A DNA stretch of 37,978 nt from Bacteroides sp. CAG:1076 (GCA_000436795.1 HF993151.1:1-37978), one strand, 5' to 3'. Numbered from the stretch's first letter, positions 1 to 7,251 are shown. Notes: generated by a model not told the origin, from the letters alone. Translations and numbers: made by a program.

Positions 1-582
1 TCTGTAAACATGCCTTATGTAATCGAGCGTTGGCCGGGTGGTATGTTGACTAACTTCCCGACTATCCGTAAGGCTGTGAAGAAAATGGCTACTATCGATA
101 AGTTGACTAACGATGGTACTTATTCAAACTTGTCAAAGAGAGAAATTCTTCAGATTTCTCGTCAGCGTGCTAAATTGGAAAAGAACTTGGGTTCTATCGC
201 TGATTTGACTCGTCTGCCGTCTGCTTTGTTCGTTGTAGACGTATTGAAAGAAAATATCGCAGTTCGCGAAGCTAATCGTTTGGGTATTCCTGTATTTGCT
301 ATCGTTGATACAAACTCAGATCCTACAAACGTAGATTTCGTAATTCCTGCTAATGATGACGCTACTAAGTCTGTAGAAGTTATCTTGGATGCTTGCTGCG
401 CTGCAATGGCAGAAGGTTTGGAAGAAAGAAAAGCTGAAAAAGTAGACATGGAAGCTGCTGGAGAAAATGCTCCGAAAGCTGCAAAGAAGAAAACTACTAA
501 AGCTCGTATGGATAAGGCAGAAGAAGAAGCTATTAATGCTGCAAAGGCTGCCGCTTTCATGGGTAAAGACGAAGAAGCTTAA
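1..582 (+). CDS. rpsB: 30S ribosomal protein S2, 5'-truncated by window edge
   Basis: Component of the small ribosomal subunit. The reading frame is open from base 1, and the first visible residues lead into the S2 signature RW-GGMLTN (residues 8-16 of the visible part). From the E. coli protein I estimate that about 85 N-terminal residues lie outside the window. The ATG at base 10 is an internal Met, not the start. The block around '[12 protein letters not shown]' is the classic S2 C-terminal core. The last ~55 residues are a charged, Lys/Ala/Glu-rich tail, longer than in E. coli S2. Genes for S2 and EF-Ts are adjacent in most bacteria, and tsf follows here after 131 bp. Identification is secure; only the start is missing. 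Confidence 0.97.
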   Translation, partial: SVNMPYVIERWPGGMLTNFPTIRKAVKKMATIDKLTNDGTYSNLSKREILQISRQRAKLEKNLGSIADLTRLPSALFVVDVLKENIAVREANRLGIPVFAIVDTNSDPTNVDFVIPANDDATKSVEVILDACCAAMAEGLEERKAEKVDMEAAGENAPKAAKKKTTKARMDKAEEEAINAAKAAAFMGKDEEA

Positions 583-594
583 TATACTTTAGAG

Positions 595-665
595 TGAGAG
601 TTGAGAGTTGAAAGTTGAGAGTTACTATATAAAGGCAATTCTCAACTCTCTGTTCTCAGCTCTCA
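595..665 (+). repeat. Heptad-repeat hairpin between rpsB and tsf
   Basis: Four tandem 7-bp units (GAGAGTT, GAGAGTT, GAAAGTT, GAGAGTT) fill 596-623. A pyrimidine-rich imperfect complement occupies 637-665, so the RNA can fold into a stem of up to 29 positions around a 13-nt loop. The sequence after it (TTTGCTTTAA) is only moderately U-rich. The element may be an attenuator, an RNA-processing site or a dispersed intergenic repeat; the sequence does not decide between these. Confidence 0.7.
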
Positions 666-713
666 TTTGCTTTAATATAGATTTATTTATTAACTCAATA
701 AAAAGAAATTACT

Positions 714-1706
714 ATGGCTGTAAGTATGGCTGATATTACCAAACTCCGTAAAATGACCGGAGCTGGTATGATGGATTGTAAAAACGCTTTGACAGAATCT
801 GAAGGCGATTTCGACAAGGCAGTAGAAATTATCCGTAAGAAGGGACAAGCTGTTGCTGCAAAACGTTCTGATCGTGAAACTTCAGAAGGTTGTGTTTTGG
901 CAAAATCAACTGGCGACTATGCTGCTATGATCGCTTTGAAGTGTGAAACAGACTTCGTTGCTAAAAATGCAGATTTCGTTGCTTTGACTCAGGCTATCCT
1001 GGATGCTGCTATCGCTAACAAATGTCAGACTTTGGATGAAGTAAAAGCTCTTCCGATGGGTAGCGGTACAATTGCTGATGCTATCGTTGAACGTAGCGGT
1101 ATCACTGGTGAAAAGACTGAATTGGATGGCTACTTCTTTGTTTCTGGTGCTTGCACAGCTGTTTACAACCACATGAACAAGAATCAGCTTTGTACAATCG
1201 TTGCTTTCAATAAAGTTTGTGACGAAAAGATTGCTCACGAAATCTGTATGCAGATTGCAGCAATGAACCCGATTGCAATCGACGAAGCAGGTGTTCCTGA
1301 AGCTGTAAAACAGGAAGAAATCAATGTCGCTATTGAAAAGACTAAGGCAGAACAGGTACAGAAAGCTGTAGAAGCTGCTTTGAAGAAAGCTGGTATCAAT
1401 CCTGCTCATGTAGATAGCGAAGAGCATATGGAAAGCAATATGGCTAAGGGATGGATTACAGCTGAAGACGTTGCTAAGGCTAAAGAAATTAAAGAAACTG
1501 TAGCTGCTGAAAAGGCTGCTAACTTGCCTCAGGCTATGATTGAAAATATTGCTAAGGGTCGTCTGGGCAAATTCTTGAAAGAAGTTTGTCTGTTGAACCA
1601 GGAAAGCATTATGGAACCGAAGAAGACTGTAGCTGAAGTATTGAAAGCTGCTGATGCTGAATTGGTTATTACAGATTTCAAACGTTTCACTTTGCGTGCT
1701 GAATAA
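714..1706 (+). CDS. tsf: Elongation factor Ts
   Basis: Guanine-nucleotide exchange factor that recycles EF-Tu-GDP during translation elongation in the cytoplasm. The N-terminal UBA-like domain (residues 5-50, with LRKMTGAGMMDCKNAL) is textbook EF-Ts. The TDFV motif that pushes into the EF-Tu Mg site is at residues 79-82. At 330 residues it is longer than E. coli EF-Ts (283), as I would expect for Bacteroidales. The ATG at 714 gives the family-typical start; a second Met at residue 5 is possible. It lies downstream of rpsB and is followed by a clear terminator. No separate promoter is visible, so it is probably co-transcribed with rpsB. Confidence 0.98.
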   Translation: MAVSMADITKLRKMTGAGMMDCKNALTESEGDFDKAVEIIRKKGQAVAAKRSDRETSEGCVLAKSTGDYAAMIALKCETDFVAKNADFVALTQAILDAAIANKCQTLDEVKALPMGSGTIADAIVERSGITGEKTELDGYFFVSGACTAVYNHMNKNQLCTIVAFNKVCDEKIAHEICMQIAAMNPIAIDEAGVPEAVKQEEINVAIEKTKAEQVQKAVEAALKKAGINPAHVDSEEHMESNMAKGWITAEDVAKAKEIKETVAAEKAANLPQAMIENIAKGRLGKFLKEVCLLNQESIMEPKKTVAEVLKAADAELVITDFKRFTLRAE

Positions 1707-1742
1707 TTTTCTCCTTTGTAGAAATTTATTTAAAAATAAATT

Positions 1743-1783
1743 AAAAGGTCAGTCTAACTCCAATGGGGCGGCTGGCCTTTTTT
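1743..1783 (+). terminator. Intrinsic terminator of rpsB-tsf
   Basis: AAAGGTCAG at 1744-1752 pairs with CTGGCCTTT at 1772-1780 (one G-U pair), and a T-run follows directly. It starts 36 bp after the tsf stop codon. Confidence 0.85.
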
Positions 1784-1930
1784 ATTTGCTGATTTTTCAT
1801 ATTATTACTTACGTTGTGTAGTGGAAGATTCTATTTTCTTATTTATTTAGGAAGGAGATTAGAAAAAAATGGAATGAAATGAGTTTAGTAGAGAACTAAT
1901 TTTATTGAATGATCTGTTAAAATAAAATTT

Positions 1931-1979
1931 CCCCTTTTATGACTATCACATTCTTCACACGGGGTAGTCATAAAAGGGG
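1931..1979. terminator. 15-bp perfect inverted repeat, probable bidirectional terminator
   Basis: CCCCTTTTATGACTA (1931-1945) is exactly complementary to 1965-1979, with a 19-nt loop. A T-rich run follows on the plus strand (1981-1989), and the upstream side is A-rich, which gives U-rich RNA on the minus strand. It could end stray tsf read-through and the minus-strand SUI1 transcript. The stem is longer than an ordinary terminator needs, so a small mobile-element remnant is an alternative. Confidence 0.6.
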
Positions 1980-2034
1980 CTTATTTTTTGCTGGTGACTT
2001 TCAAGGAGAAAAATTCTGAAGGCCGCTGTCTTGA

Positions 2035-2114
2035 GAAAAAACATCGCGATGTTTTTTGAAAATTTGTACAAAAAATTAGAAGATTTGTACAAAAACTTTA
2101 GAAGTCTTGCAGAC
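2035..2114. repeat. Array of short palindromes with 21-bp phasing
   Basis: Four units run head to tail. The first is A6-CATCGCGATG-T6, a perfect palindrome centred at 2046.5. The next two carry the 10-bp palindrome TTTGTACAAA, centred at 2067.5 and 2088.5. The last is GTCT-TGC-AGAC, centred at 2109. Centre spacing is 21, 21 and 20.5 bp. Each unit begins with a GA dinucleotide. The cores differ in sequence while the spacing is kept, which argues against simple slippage duplication. Confidence 0.75.
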
Positions 2115-2187
2115 GGTTAGAGAAAAACCTCCTGCTTTCTTGCTTATAATCCCAGCTGATATTGTTTGTTGGGCGTGTACCTGAATA

Positions 2188-2526
2188 TTATTTAGTCTGT
2201 GTATAACCTTCCGCTTTCAGCAAATCGATAATACGCTGACGGAATTCTCCTTGTATCAAGATATCTCCCTCTTTTACCGATCCGCCTACACCACATTTAG
2301 TCTTTAGCAGCTTACCCAGCTCTTTCAAGTCTTCTTCGCTGCCAGCAAAGCCGGTTATTACAGTAACGGTCTTTCCGCCACGTCCTTTTTTTTCTATTGA
2401 TACACGAAGTTTCTGCTGCTTTTTGTCCAGCGTTTCTATTTCTTCCTCTTCCCCGTTGTCGTACTTAAAGTCCGGATTGGTGGAATATACAATGTTCAGT
2501 CGGTCTTTCCAATCATTATTTTTCAT
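2188..2526 (-). CDS. SUI1/eIF1-family translation factor (YciH-like)
   Basis: Small protein of 112 residues. An acidic linker (EEEEIE) precedes a C-terminal SUI1 domain from about residue 38: a basic strand (LRVSIEKKGRGGKTVTVITGF), then LKELGKLLKTKCGVGGSVKEGDILIQGEFRQRI. The order 'KGRGGK...G..LK..CG.GG..K...I..QGD' is the YciH/eIF1 signature. Bacterial members are thought to affect initiation fidelity, but their exact role is poorly defined. The ATG at 2526 lies just behind a minus-strand -7 box at 2549-2556. The gene is monocistronic and divergent from rex. Confidence 0.9.
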   Translation of the reverse strand: MKNNDWKDRLNIVYSTNPDFKYDNGEEEEIETLDKKQQKLRVSIEKKGRGGKTVTVITGFAGSEEDLKELGKLLKTKCGVGGSVKEGDILIQGEFRQRIIDLLKAEGYTQTK

Positions 2527-2548
2527 GTGAATTAATTTTAATCCGACT

Positions 2549-2556
2549 CAAAGATA
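2549..2556 (-). promoter_or_regulatory. Bacteroides -7 box (TATCTTTG) for the SUI1 gene
   Basis: Match to the Bacteroides consensus TAnnTTTG, 22 bp upstream of the start codon. No clear -33 element was recognised. Confidence 0.6.
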
Positions 2557-2600
2557 GGTACATTTTTCTATATTCTGTGTGCGTTTCCGAATAAATACCT

Positions 2601-2608
2601 TAATTTTG
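2601..2608 (+). promoter_or_regulatory. Bacteroides -7 box (TAATTTTG) for rex
   Basis: TAATTTTG followed by C, 31 bp upstream of the rex ATG. It is divergent from the SUI1 promoter, and the two -7 boxes are 44 bp apart. I looked for a Rex operator (TTGTGAA-N4-TTCACAA type) here and did not see one. Confidence 0.6.
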
Positions 2609-2639
2609 CACAAGGCATAACTTTACAGAAGCGCAAAAA

Positions 2640-3293
2640 ATGGCAATACGTACTCGTAAAAATACGGATAAAATACCGGAGCCTACCTTACGTAGACTGC
2701 CGTGGTATCTTTCGAATGCAAAGCTGATGAAAGAGAAAGGGGAGAAATATGTTTCTTCCACGCAGATTTCCAAGCAAATCAATATAGACGCTTCGCAAAT
2801 AGCCAAGGATCTTTCGTATGTAGATATTGCCGGACGTACTCGTGTAGGCTATGACATTGACCTGCTGATTGAGGTACTTGAGGATTTTTTAGGATTTACC
2901 AATATGCACAGAGCGTATCTTTTCGGGGTTGGTAGCCTGGGGGGGGCGTTACTGCGCGACTCAGGTCTTTCGCATTTCGGGCTTCAGATTGTTGGAGCCT
3001 TCGATATTAATCCGGAACTGGTAGGAACAAAAATCAACGGTATTCCCATTTATCATTCCGATGACTTTGAGCAGCGCATGAAACAAGATGGGGTAAATAT
3101 CGGTGTGCTGACCGTTCCCATTACCATTGCCCAGGAGATTTCCGATAAGATGATTGCAGGAGGCATCAAGGCTATCTGGAACTTTACTCCTTTTCGTATT
3201 CGGGTTCCTGAAAATATTGTAGTACAGAATACATCACTTTATGCTCATCTGGCAGTGATGTTCAATCGTTTGAATGAAACAATAAAGAAATAA
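2640..3293 (+). CDS. rex: Redox-sensing transcriptional repressor Rex
   Basis: DNA-binding repressor that reads the NADH/NAD+ ratio and controls fermentation and respiration genes. Residues 1-85 form a winged helix, including the recognition region TQISKQINIDASQIAKDLSY at 41-60 and the 'GRTRVGYD' wing. Residues 90-217 form a Rossmann fold with the dinucleotide loop GVGSLG at 96-101, followed by the domain-swapped C-terminal helix. At 217 residues it has the normal family length. It is followed after 6 bp by the FAH-family gene and ispF, so all three probably share the promoter at 2601. Autoregulation is common in the family, but no operator is evident here. Confidence 0.96.
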   Translation: MAIRTRKNTDKIPEPTLRRLPWYLSNAKLMKEKGEKYVSSTQISKQINIDASQIAKDLSYVDIAGRTRVGYDIDLLIEVLEDFLGFTNMHRAYLFGVGSLGGALLRDSGLSHFGLQIVGAFDINPELVGTKINGIPIYHSDDFEQRMKQDGVNIGVLTVPITIAQEISDKMIAGGIKAIWNFTPFRIRVPENIVVQNTSLYAHLAVMFNRLNETIKK

Positions 3294-3299
3294 TTCTCC

Positions 3300-3917
3300 A
3301 TGAAAATTATAGCTATCGGCATGAACTATCCGTTGCATTGCAAGGAATTGCATGCAGACGAACCATTGCCACAAGAACCGGTCATCTTCATGAAGCCGGA
3401 CTCTGCCTTGCTGAAGGACAGCAAGCCGTTTTTTATTCCTGACTTCTGCCAGCAGGTAGACTATGAGACCGAACTGGTAGTACGCATTAACCGTTTGGGA
3501 AAGAATATTTCCGAGCGTTTTGCACACCGTTATTATGATGCCGTTACGGTAGGTATCGACTTTACCGCACGCGATTTGCAGCGTAAGTTCCGTGCCGAAG
3601 GTAAACCTTGGGAACTGTGTAAGGGATTTGATAATTCGGCGGCCATAGGCGACTGGGTGCCTGTGGAGAAATTTGCCGACATTCAGCATATTAATTTCCA
3701 TCTGGATATTGACGGAAAGACTGTGCAGCAGGGAAATACACAGGATATGCTGTTCCGGGTAGATCAGATTATCGCATACGTCAGCCAGTTCTGTACATTG
3801 AAAATTGGCGATATGCTGTTTACGGGAACGCCGGTTGGCGTAGGTCCGGTGCATATAGACAATCACCTGGAAGGTTATTTGGAAAACGAAAAAGTTCTTG
3901 ATTTTTACGTACGATGA
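3300..3917 (+). CDS. Fumarylacetoacetate hydrolase (FAH) family protein
   Basis: Protein of 205 residues made almost entirely of the FAH C-terminal fold. Family members act on C-C bonds or decarboxylate small oxo-acids such as oxaloacetate, fumarylpyruvate or acylpyruvate, using Mg/Mn. The metal ligands expected for the family are visible: Glu56 and Glu58 in 'DYETELVV' and Asp87 in 'GIDFTARDLQ'. The late signature 'GDMLFTGTPVGVGP' is also present. The single-domain length is closest to the small YcgM/FAHD1-type proteins, which suggests oxaloacetate decarboxylase or acylpyruvase activity; the true substrate cannot be read from sequence. It overlaps the ispF start by 4 bp (ATGA), so the two are translationally coupled. 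Confidence 0.88.
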   Translation: MKIIAIGMNYPLHCKELHADEPLPQEPVIFMKPDSALLKDSKPFFIPDFCQQVDYETELVVRINRLGKNISERFAHRYYDAVTVGIDFTARDLQRKFRAEGKPWELCKGFDNSAAIGDWVPVEKFADIQHINFHLDIDGKTVQQGNTQDMLFRVDQIIAYVSQFCTLKIGDMLFTGTPVGVGPVHIDNHLEGYLENEKVLDFYVR

Positions 3918-4393
3918 AAATACGTGTAGGATTTGGTTTCGATGTCCATCGGCTGGTCGTTGGGCGTGAGCTTTGGCTGGGAGGTATCAAGCTGGAGCAC
4001 GAATTGGGATTATTGGGTCATTCGGATGCCGATGTATTGATTCATGCTATTTGTGATGCATTGCTGGGAGCCGCCAACATGCGCGATATCGGCTATCATT
4101 TTCCCGATAATGCCGGTGAGTTTAAAGATATTGACAGCAAGATTCTGCTGGCACGTACAGTCGATTTGATTGCTACGAAAGGTTATCGGGTAGGTAATAT
4201 CGATGCGACGGTCTGTGCCGAACGTCCGAAGCTGAAAGCTCGTATACCTGAAATGCAGGAAGTGCTGGCTCATGTCATGAATATAGATCCGGAGGATGTG
4301 TCCATAAAGGCGACTACGACCGAAAAGTTAGGCTTTACCGGTCGTGAGGAAGGCATTTCGGCGTATGCTACTGTACTGATAGAACGCGATTAG
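3914..4393 (+). CDS. ispF: 2-C-methyl-D-erythritol 2,4-cyclodiphosphate synthase
   Basis: Fifth enzyme of the MEP isoprenoid pathway: it cyclises CDP-methylerythritol 2-phosphate to MEcPP and releases CMP. The zinc ligands are Asp10 and His12 in 'GFDVHRL' and His44 in 'GHSDADVLIHAICDAL'. The C-terminal 'KATTTEKLGFTGREEGI' is diagnostic. Its 159 residues match the usual length. It is coupled to the FAH gene by a 4-bp overlap. The stop codon overlaps the stop of the convergent acyltransferase gene, leaving no room for a terminator. dxr of the same pathway lies at 22399. Confidence 0.98.
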   Translation: MKIRVGFGFDVHRLVVGRELWLGGIKLEHELGLLGHSDADVLIHAICDALLGAANMRDIGYHFPDNAGEFKDIDSKILLARTVDLIATKGYRVGNIDATVCAERPKLKARIPEMQEVLAHVMNIDPEDVSIKATTTEKLGFTGREEGISAYATVLIERD

Positions 4394-5340
4394 TCGGCTG
4401 GAGGATAGGGAGGAAGCATCCGCTTCTTTCCTAAAAAATAAGGTGAGATGTGCAGGCGGTCGAGTACATAAGTTACGCCAAAGCACCCCGATATAACAAA
4501 AATCACAGAAACAATCGTAAAGCAAATACCTGTTGCATCGAAAGCAAAAAGCGGCAGGTAGGCTTTCGATAAAATGGTAAATACGGGCGAAAATAGAAGA
4601 ATCACCAGTGTATTACTACCGATATAACGAAGAAGTGTTTTTACTTTTTCCGGCAAATAGGTGTAAGTTGCAAGCAACAGACTGATTACCAAATAGGTAA
4701 TGGCTACACCTGCCAGTGTGCCGCGGTTCAGGTTCTCCGGAAAACAGCATAAGATGACGAGGGGGACTACCGACAGAAAGCTGGGCTGGAACACACGGAT
4801 AATGGGAAGGCCACTTTGCCGGATAGCCACTCCTGCCAGGAAGTAAATGGCATTGGCAAATGTCAGCAATCGTACTTCGGAAAGAATATACAGGAATATT
4901 CCCAAGATGATGAAACGGATTATGCCTTTCCACTTATCCGTCACCTTATAGATCAGGAAATAACTGGCGTTGCAGAGTATCAGTGTATGCAGATACCAGT
5001 AGGGGCCCATGGGAGCAATGATAGCTTTATACAGCAGAAGTCCGGCAGAGAGTTCGGTCACTTTCTCCCGTACGGGGAGAACTGCCGACATGACCACGTA
5101 GCCGGCTTCCATGAAGACATACGGAATGAATATCCAGAGCAGGCTCCGTCCGAAAGCTTTTGCTTCCTTGTTTATATTATTCAGATATCCCGATATGATG
5201 AGAAATGCCGACATGTGGAAGGTATAAACCACTTGTTTGGCATATGGGTACGAATCGCCGATGTATACCAGATGAAAGATAATCATCAGAATGATGAATA
5301 TGCTTTTTAAAAAATCGAGTTCCTTGATTCTGCCGTTCAT
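4390..5340 (-). CDS. Acyltransferase-3 family integral membrane protein
   Basis: Protein of 316 residues with about ten hydrophobic segments. It opens with 'RIKELDFLKSIFIILMIIFHLVY', the acyltransferase-3 start in which a His (residue 23) in the first helix is thought to be catalytic. 'FHMSAFLIISGY' (residues 41-52) is a second family hallmark. Such proteins O-acetylate (or otherwise acylate) sugars in O-antigen, capsule, peptidoglycan or exported glycolipids at the cytoplasmic membrane. The acceptor here is unknown. The gene begins 21 bp after menA on the same strand and is probably co-transcribed with it, although no functional link is obvious. It ends inside the ispF stop codon. Confidence 0.88.
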   Translation of the reverse strand: MNGRIKELDFLKSIFIILMIIFHLVYIGDSYPYAKQVVYTFHMSAFLIISGYLNNINKEAKAFGRSLLWIFIPYVFMEAGYVVMSAVLPVREKVTELSAGLLLYKAIIAPMGPYWYLHTLILCNASYFLIYKVTDKWKGIIRFIILGIFLYILSEVRLLTFANAIYFLAGVAIRQSGLPIIRVFQPSFLSVVPLVILCCFPENLNRGTLAGVAITYLVISLLLATYTYLPEKVKTLLRYIGSNTLVILLFSPVFTILSKAYLPLFAFDATGICFTIVSVIFVISGCFGVTYVLDRLHISPYFLGKKRMLPPYPPAD

Positions 5341-5361
5341 AGAAGTGAGAATTGATAATGA

Positions 5362-6252
5362 TCAGGCGTTGAGCAACAGGCCGGCAGTAAGTAGTATGCC
5401 GAACAGCAACATGTTTCTTGAAGTTTCTCCCAAAATGACGTTGAGTTCCTTTCCTCGGTTGATGCGTGCCATTTTCACGGTGGTAAAAATATGGAGCAAC
5501 AAATAAATCTGTGGCAGGATAGCTGCCCATAGTCTGCCCTCGGTTACAAAATAAAAACAACTCCAGCATGCAGCCAGTCCCAGCAGAAAATATAGAATCA
5601 GTCCGGTACGGGCTCCCAGTCGTACAACGATTGTTTTCTTTCCGCTGATAGCATCCTGCTCCCTGTCGCGGAAATTGTTGACCATCAGCAACGTATCTAT
5701 CACAAATCCACAGGCAAGCGAAGCCATGGTAACAGAAGTATTCCAACTGTGTGCCATGATATAGAAAGTACATCCTACGGGAACAAATCCGAAAAATACT
5801 AAAACCAGTACGTCCCCCCAGCCATGGTAGGCAAGCGGATAAGGACCGGCGGTATATAAGAAGGCAAAAATAATGCAGGCAATGCCTACCGGAATCATTT
5901 CCCAGCCACCGTACCAGAGCAGGCAGAGCCCGTCCAGTGCAGCCAGTAAAGTCGTTATGGCTATTCCTTTCTTCATACCCGACGAAGAAATCCAACCTTG
6001 TGCGCAGGCCCGTTCCGGTCCGAGTCTGTCTTCTCGGTCAGTACCTTTCAGATAATCATACAAGTCATTGATAAAGTTTGCATCTATCTGCATCAGAAAA
6101 GCGAATAAGAAGCATAATATAGCCGGAATAAGCTGAAAATGTCCGTACATTGAAGCCAGTGCACACCCCAGCATGACTGGGATGGAAGCTGCTGTCAGGG
6201 TCTTGGGACGGCTGGCCAGCAACCAGGCTTTTGCAGAATTTTGTTTTACCAT
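5362..6252 (-). CDS. menA: 1,4-dihydroxy-2-naphthoate polyprenyltransferase
   Basis: UbiA-superfamily membrane prenyltransferase that attaches the polyprenyl tail to DHNA, the membrane step of menaquinone synthesis. Both Asp-rich Mg-diphosphate motifs are present: 'NDLYDYLKGTDRED' (residues 62-75; Asp63, Asp66 and Asp72) and 'NNFRDREQD' (192-200). The N-terminal 'WLLASRPKTLTAASIPVMLG' is the typical MenA opening. It has about eight transmembrane segments, and 296 residues is the normal length. It has its own promoter at 6275-6282 and is followed by an acyltransferase gene. Menaquinone is the respiratory quinone of Bacteroides, so this gene should be important under fumarate respiration. Confidence 0.95.
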   Translation of the reverse strand: MVKQNSAKAWLLASRPKTLTAASIPVMLGCALASMYGHFQLIPAILCFLFAFLMQIDANFINDLYDYLKGTDREDRLGPERACAQGWISSSGMKKGIAITTLLAALDGLCLLWYGGWEMIPVGIACIIFAFLYTAGPYPLAYHGWGDVLVLVFFGFVPVGCTFYIMAHSWNTSVTMASLACGFVIDTLLMVNNFRDREQDAISGKKTIVVRLGARTGLILYFLLGLAACWSCFYFVTEGRLWAAILPQIYLLLHIFTTVKMARINRGKELNVILGETSRNMLLFGILLTAGLLLNA

Positions 6253-6274
6253 AAATCCAATTTATTTTATGGTG

Positions 6275-6282
6275 CAAAGTTA
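6275..6282 (-). promoter_or_regulatory. Bacteroides -7 box (TAACTTTG) for menA
   Basis: Minus-strand TAACTTTGC, 22 bp upstream of the menA start, matching TAnnTTTG. Confidence 0.65.
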
Positions 6283-6353
6283 GAAAATTCTGCCGACACT
6301 TTGCTTGGCTGGTAGAAAAGTGTTATTTTCGTTTAAGGATTTAGTTATATACC

Positions 6354-7184
6354 ATGAAAAAGATTATTTATCTTGTTTTTTTGGCAGCCATGATTTTACT
6401 CTCTTCGTGTGCCACGGCTTCTCTGTCGAAATATCATGGAATAGGACGTGTAAAGAAATATGACATATATAGCACACAGCTTCCTGATTCTTTTGACGGA
6501 TTTCGGATAGCTTTTGCTTCCGACTTTCATTATGAGAGCCGCTTTGGAAAGAAAAGACTTCCCAGTTTGTTGAAAGCCTTGCAGGCTACCGATGCCGATC
6601 TTTTGCTGTTAGGAGGAGATTACCGGGGAAGGAATGGAGGAAATTTGTCTGAACTTTTTGATGTGCTTCAGCAGTTTCACGCACCTTATGGTACCTATGG
6701 GGTAATGGGTAACCATGAGAATAATGCCAATTATGAAATTGTCAGGCAAGAAATGCAACGGACAGGAATTCACTTGCTCGAGCATCAAGTAGATACGATA
6801 TGGAAGGGAAACCAGTATATTTTACTTTGTGGAATTCGCAATCCGTTTGATTTGACAAAAAACGGAGTTTCGCCTACCTTGTTTCTCCGTCCGGAAGATT
6901 ATGTCATTATGCTGACACACACGCCTGATTATGTTGAAGATGTGGATGTAAGTAATACCGATCTGGCGCTGGCAGGGCATACACATGGAGGTCAGGTCAG
7001 TTTGTTTCATAAATACGCTTTTGCACATTTCTCAAAATACGGTAATCGTTTCCTTACTGGCCTGAAATATAATAGCAAGGGAATTCCCGTGATAATCAGC
7101 AATGGGATAGGTACGTCGCGCAAAGATATTCGCTTGTTTACCCCCAGCGAAATAGTCCAGATTGTTCTTCACAAGGGCCGCTGA
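6354..7184 (+). CDS. Lipoprotein metallophosphoesterase (calcineurin-like, YkuE type)
   Basis: Protein of 276 residues with a lipoprotein signal peptide ending at the lipobox LSSC (Cys19), so it is likely anchored to a membrane and faces the periplasm. The two-metal phosphoesterase motifs come in order: 'SDFH' (Asp57, His59), 'GGDY' (Asp89), 'GNHE' (119-122), 'LTHTPD' (187-192) and 'AGHTHGGQ' (207-214). The pattern resembles the YkuE/LpxG-like branch, whose members act on lipid-linked phosphates or pyrophosphates. The substrate here is unknown. It appears to be a single-gene unit between menA (divergent) and susC. A weak TTATTTTCG at 6323-6331 could be its -7 region but does not match the consensus exactly. 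Confidence 0.88.
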   Translation: MKKIIYLVFLAAMILLSSCATASLSKYHGIGRVKKYDIYSTQLPDSFDGFRIAFASDFHYESRFGKKRLPSLLKALQATDADLLLLGGDYRGRNGGNLSELFDVLQQFHAPYGTYGVMGNHENNANYEIVRQEMQRTGIHLLEHQVDTIWKGNQYILLCGIRNPFDLTKNGVSPTLFLRPEDYVIMLTHTPDYVEDVDVSNTDLALAGHTHGGQVSLFHKYAFAHFSKYGNRFLTGLKYNSKGIPVIISNGIGTSRKDIRLFTPSEIVQIVLHKGR

Positions 7185-7190
7185 ACTGTT

Positions 7191-7226
7191 AAAAACCAAT
7201 TTTTACCACTAAAAAACCATTTTTTA
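7191..7226. promoter_or_regulatory. Tandem direct repeat upstream of susC, candidate activator site
   Basis: AAAAACCAATTTTTA (7191-7205) and AAAAAACCATTTTTTA (7211-7226) are near-identical direct repeats. The ACCA core recurs after 21 bp, on the same face of the helix. They lie about 26-60 bp upstream of the -7 box at 7252, the position expected for an activator such as a hybrid two-component regulator. No regulator gene is present nearby. Confidence 0.5.
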
Positions 7227-7251
7227 TCAATTATATCAGTCGTATCTTTCC

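Larger units (their letters stand above)
1784..2187. other. Gene-free intergenic stretch with hairpin and palindrome array
   Basis: About 400 bp between the tsf terminator and the end of the convergent SUI1 gene. I see no credible coding sequence. The first part (to ~1925) is AT-rich and featureless apart from an AGGAAGGAG string at 1849-1857 without a real ORF behind it. The second part holds the strong inverted repeat at 1931-1979 and the phased palindromes at 2035-2114, listed separately. Confidence 0.7.

Noticed and set aside
906..1427. 173-residue open frame antisense to tsf
   Set aside because: It lies wholly inside tsf on the other strand, has Ser/Phe/Cys-rich sequence typical of a shadow frame, and matches no family.
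1870..1920. Leader-peptide-like ORF behind AGGAAGGAG
   Set aside because: The first ATG gives only two codons, and the following overlapping ATGs give two and six. Nothing is conserved that I can recognise.
2527..2639. Rex operator in the rex/SUI1 gap
   Set aside because: No TTGTGAA-N4-TTCACAA-like dyad is present; the visible motifs are the two -7 boxes only.
3234..3866. 210-residue open frame antisense to the FAH gene
   Set aside because: It is a shadow of a well-identified gene. It has no promoter and no recognisable motifs.
5177..5995. 272-residue minus-strand frame across menA and the acyltransferase gene
   Set aside because: It is out of frame with both real genes. The composition (Cys, Arg, Gly, Tyr-rich) is that of an out-of-frame translation of menA.
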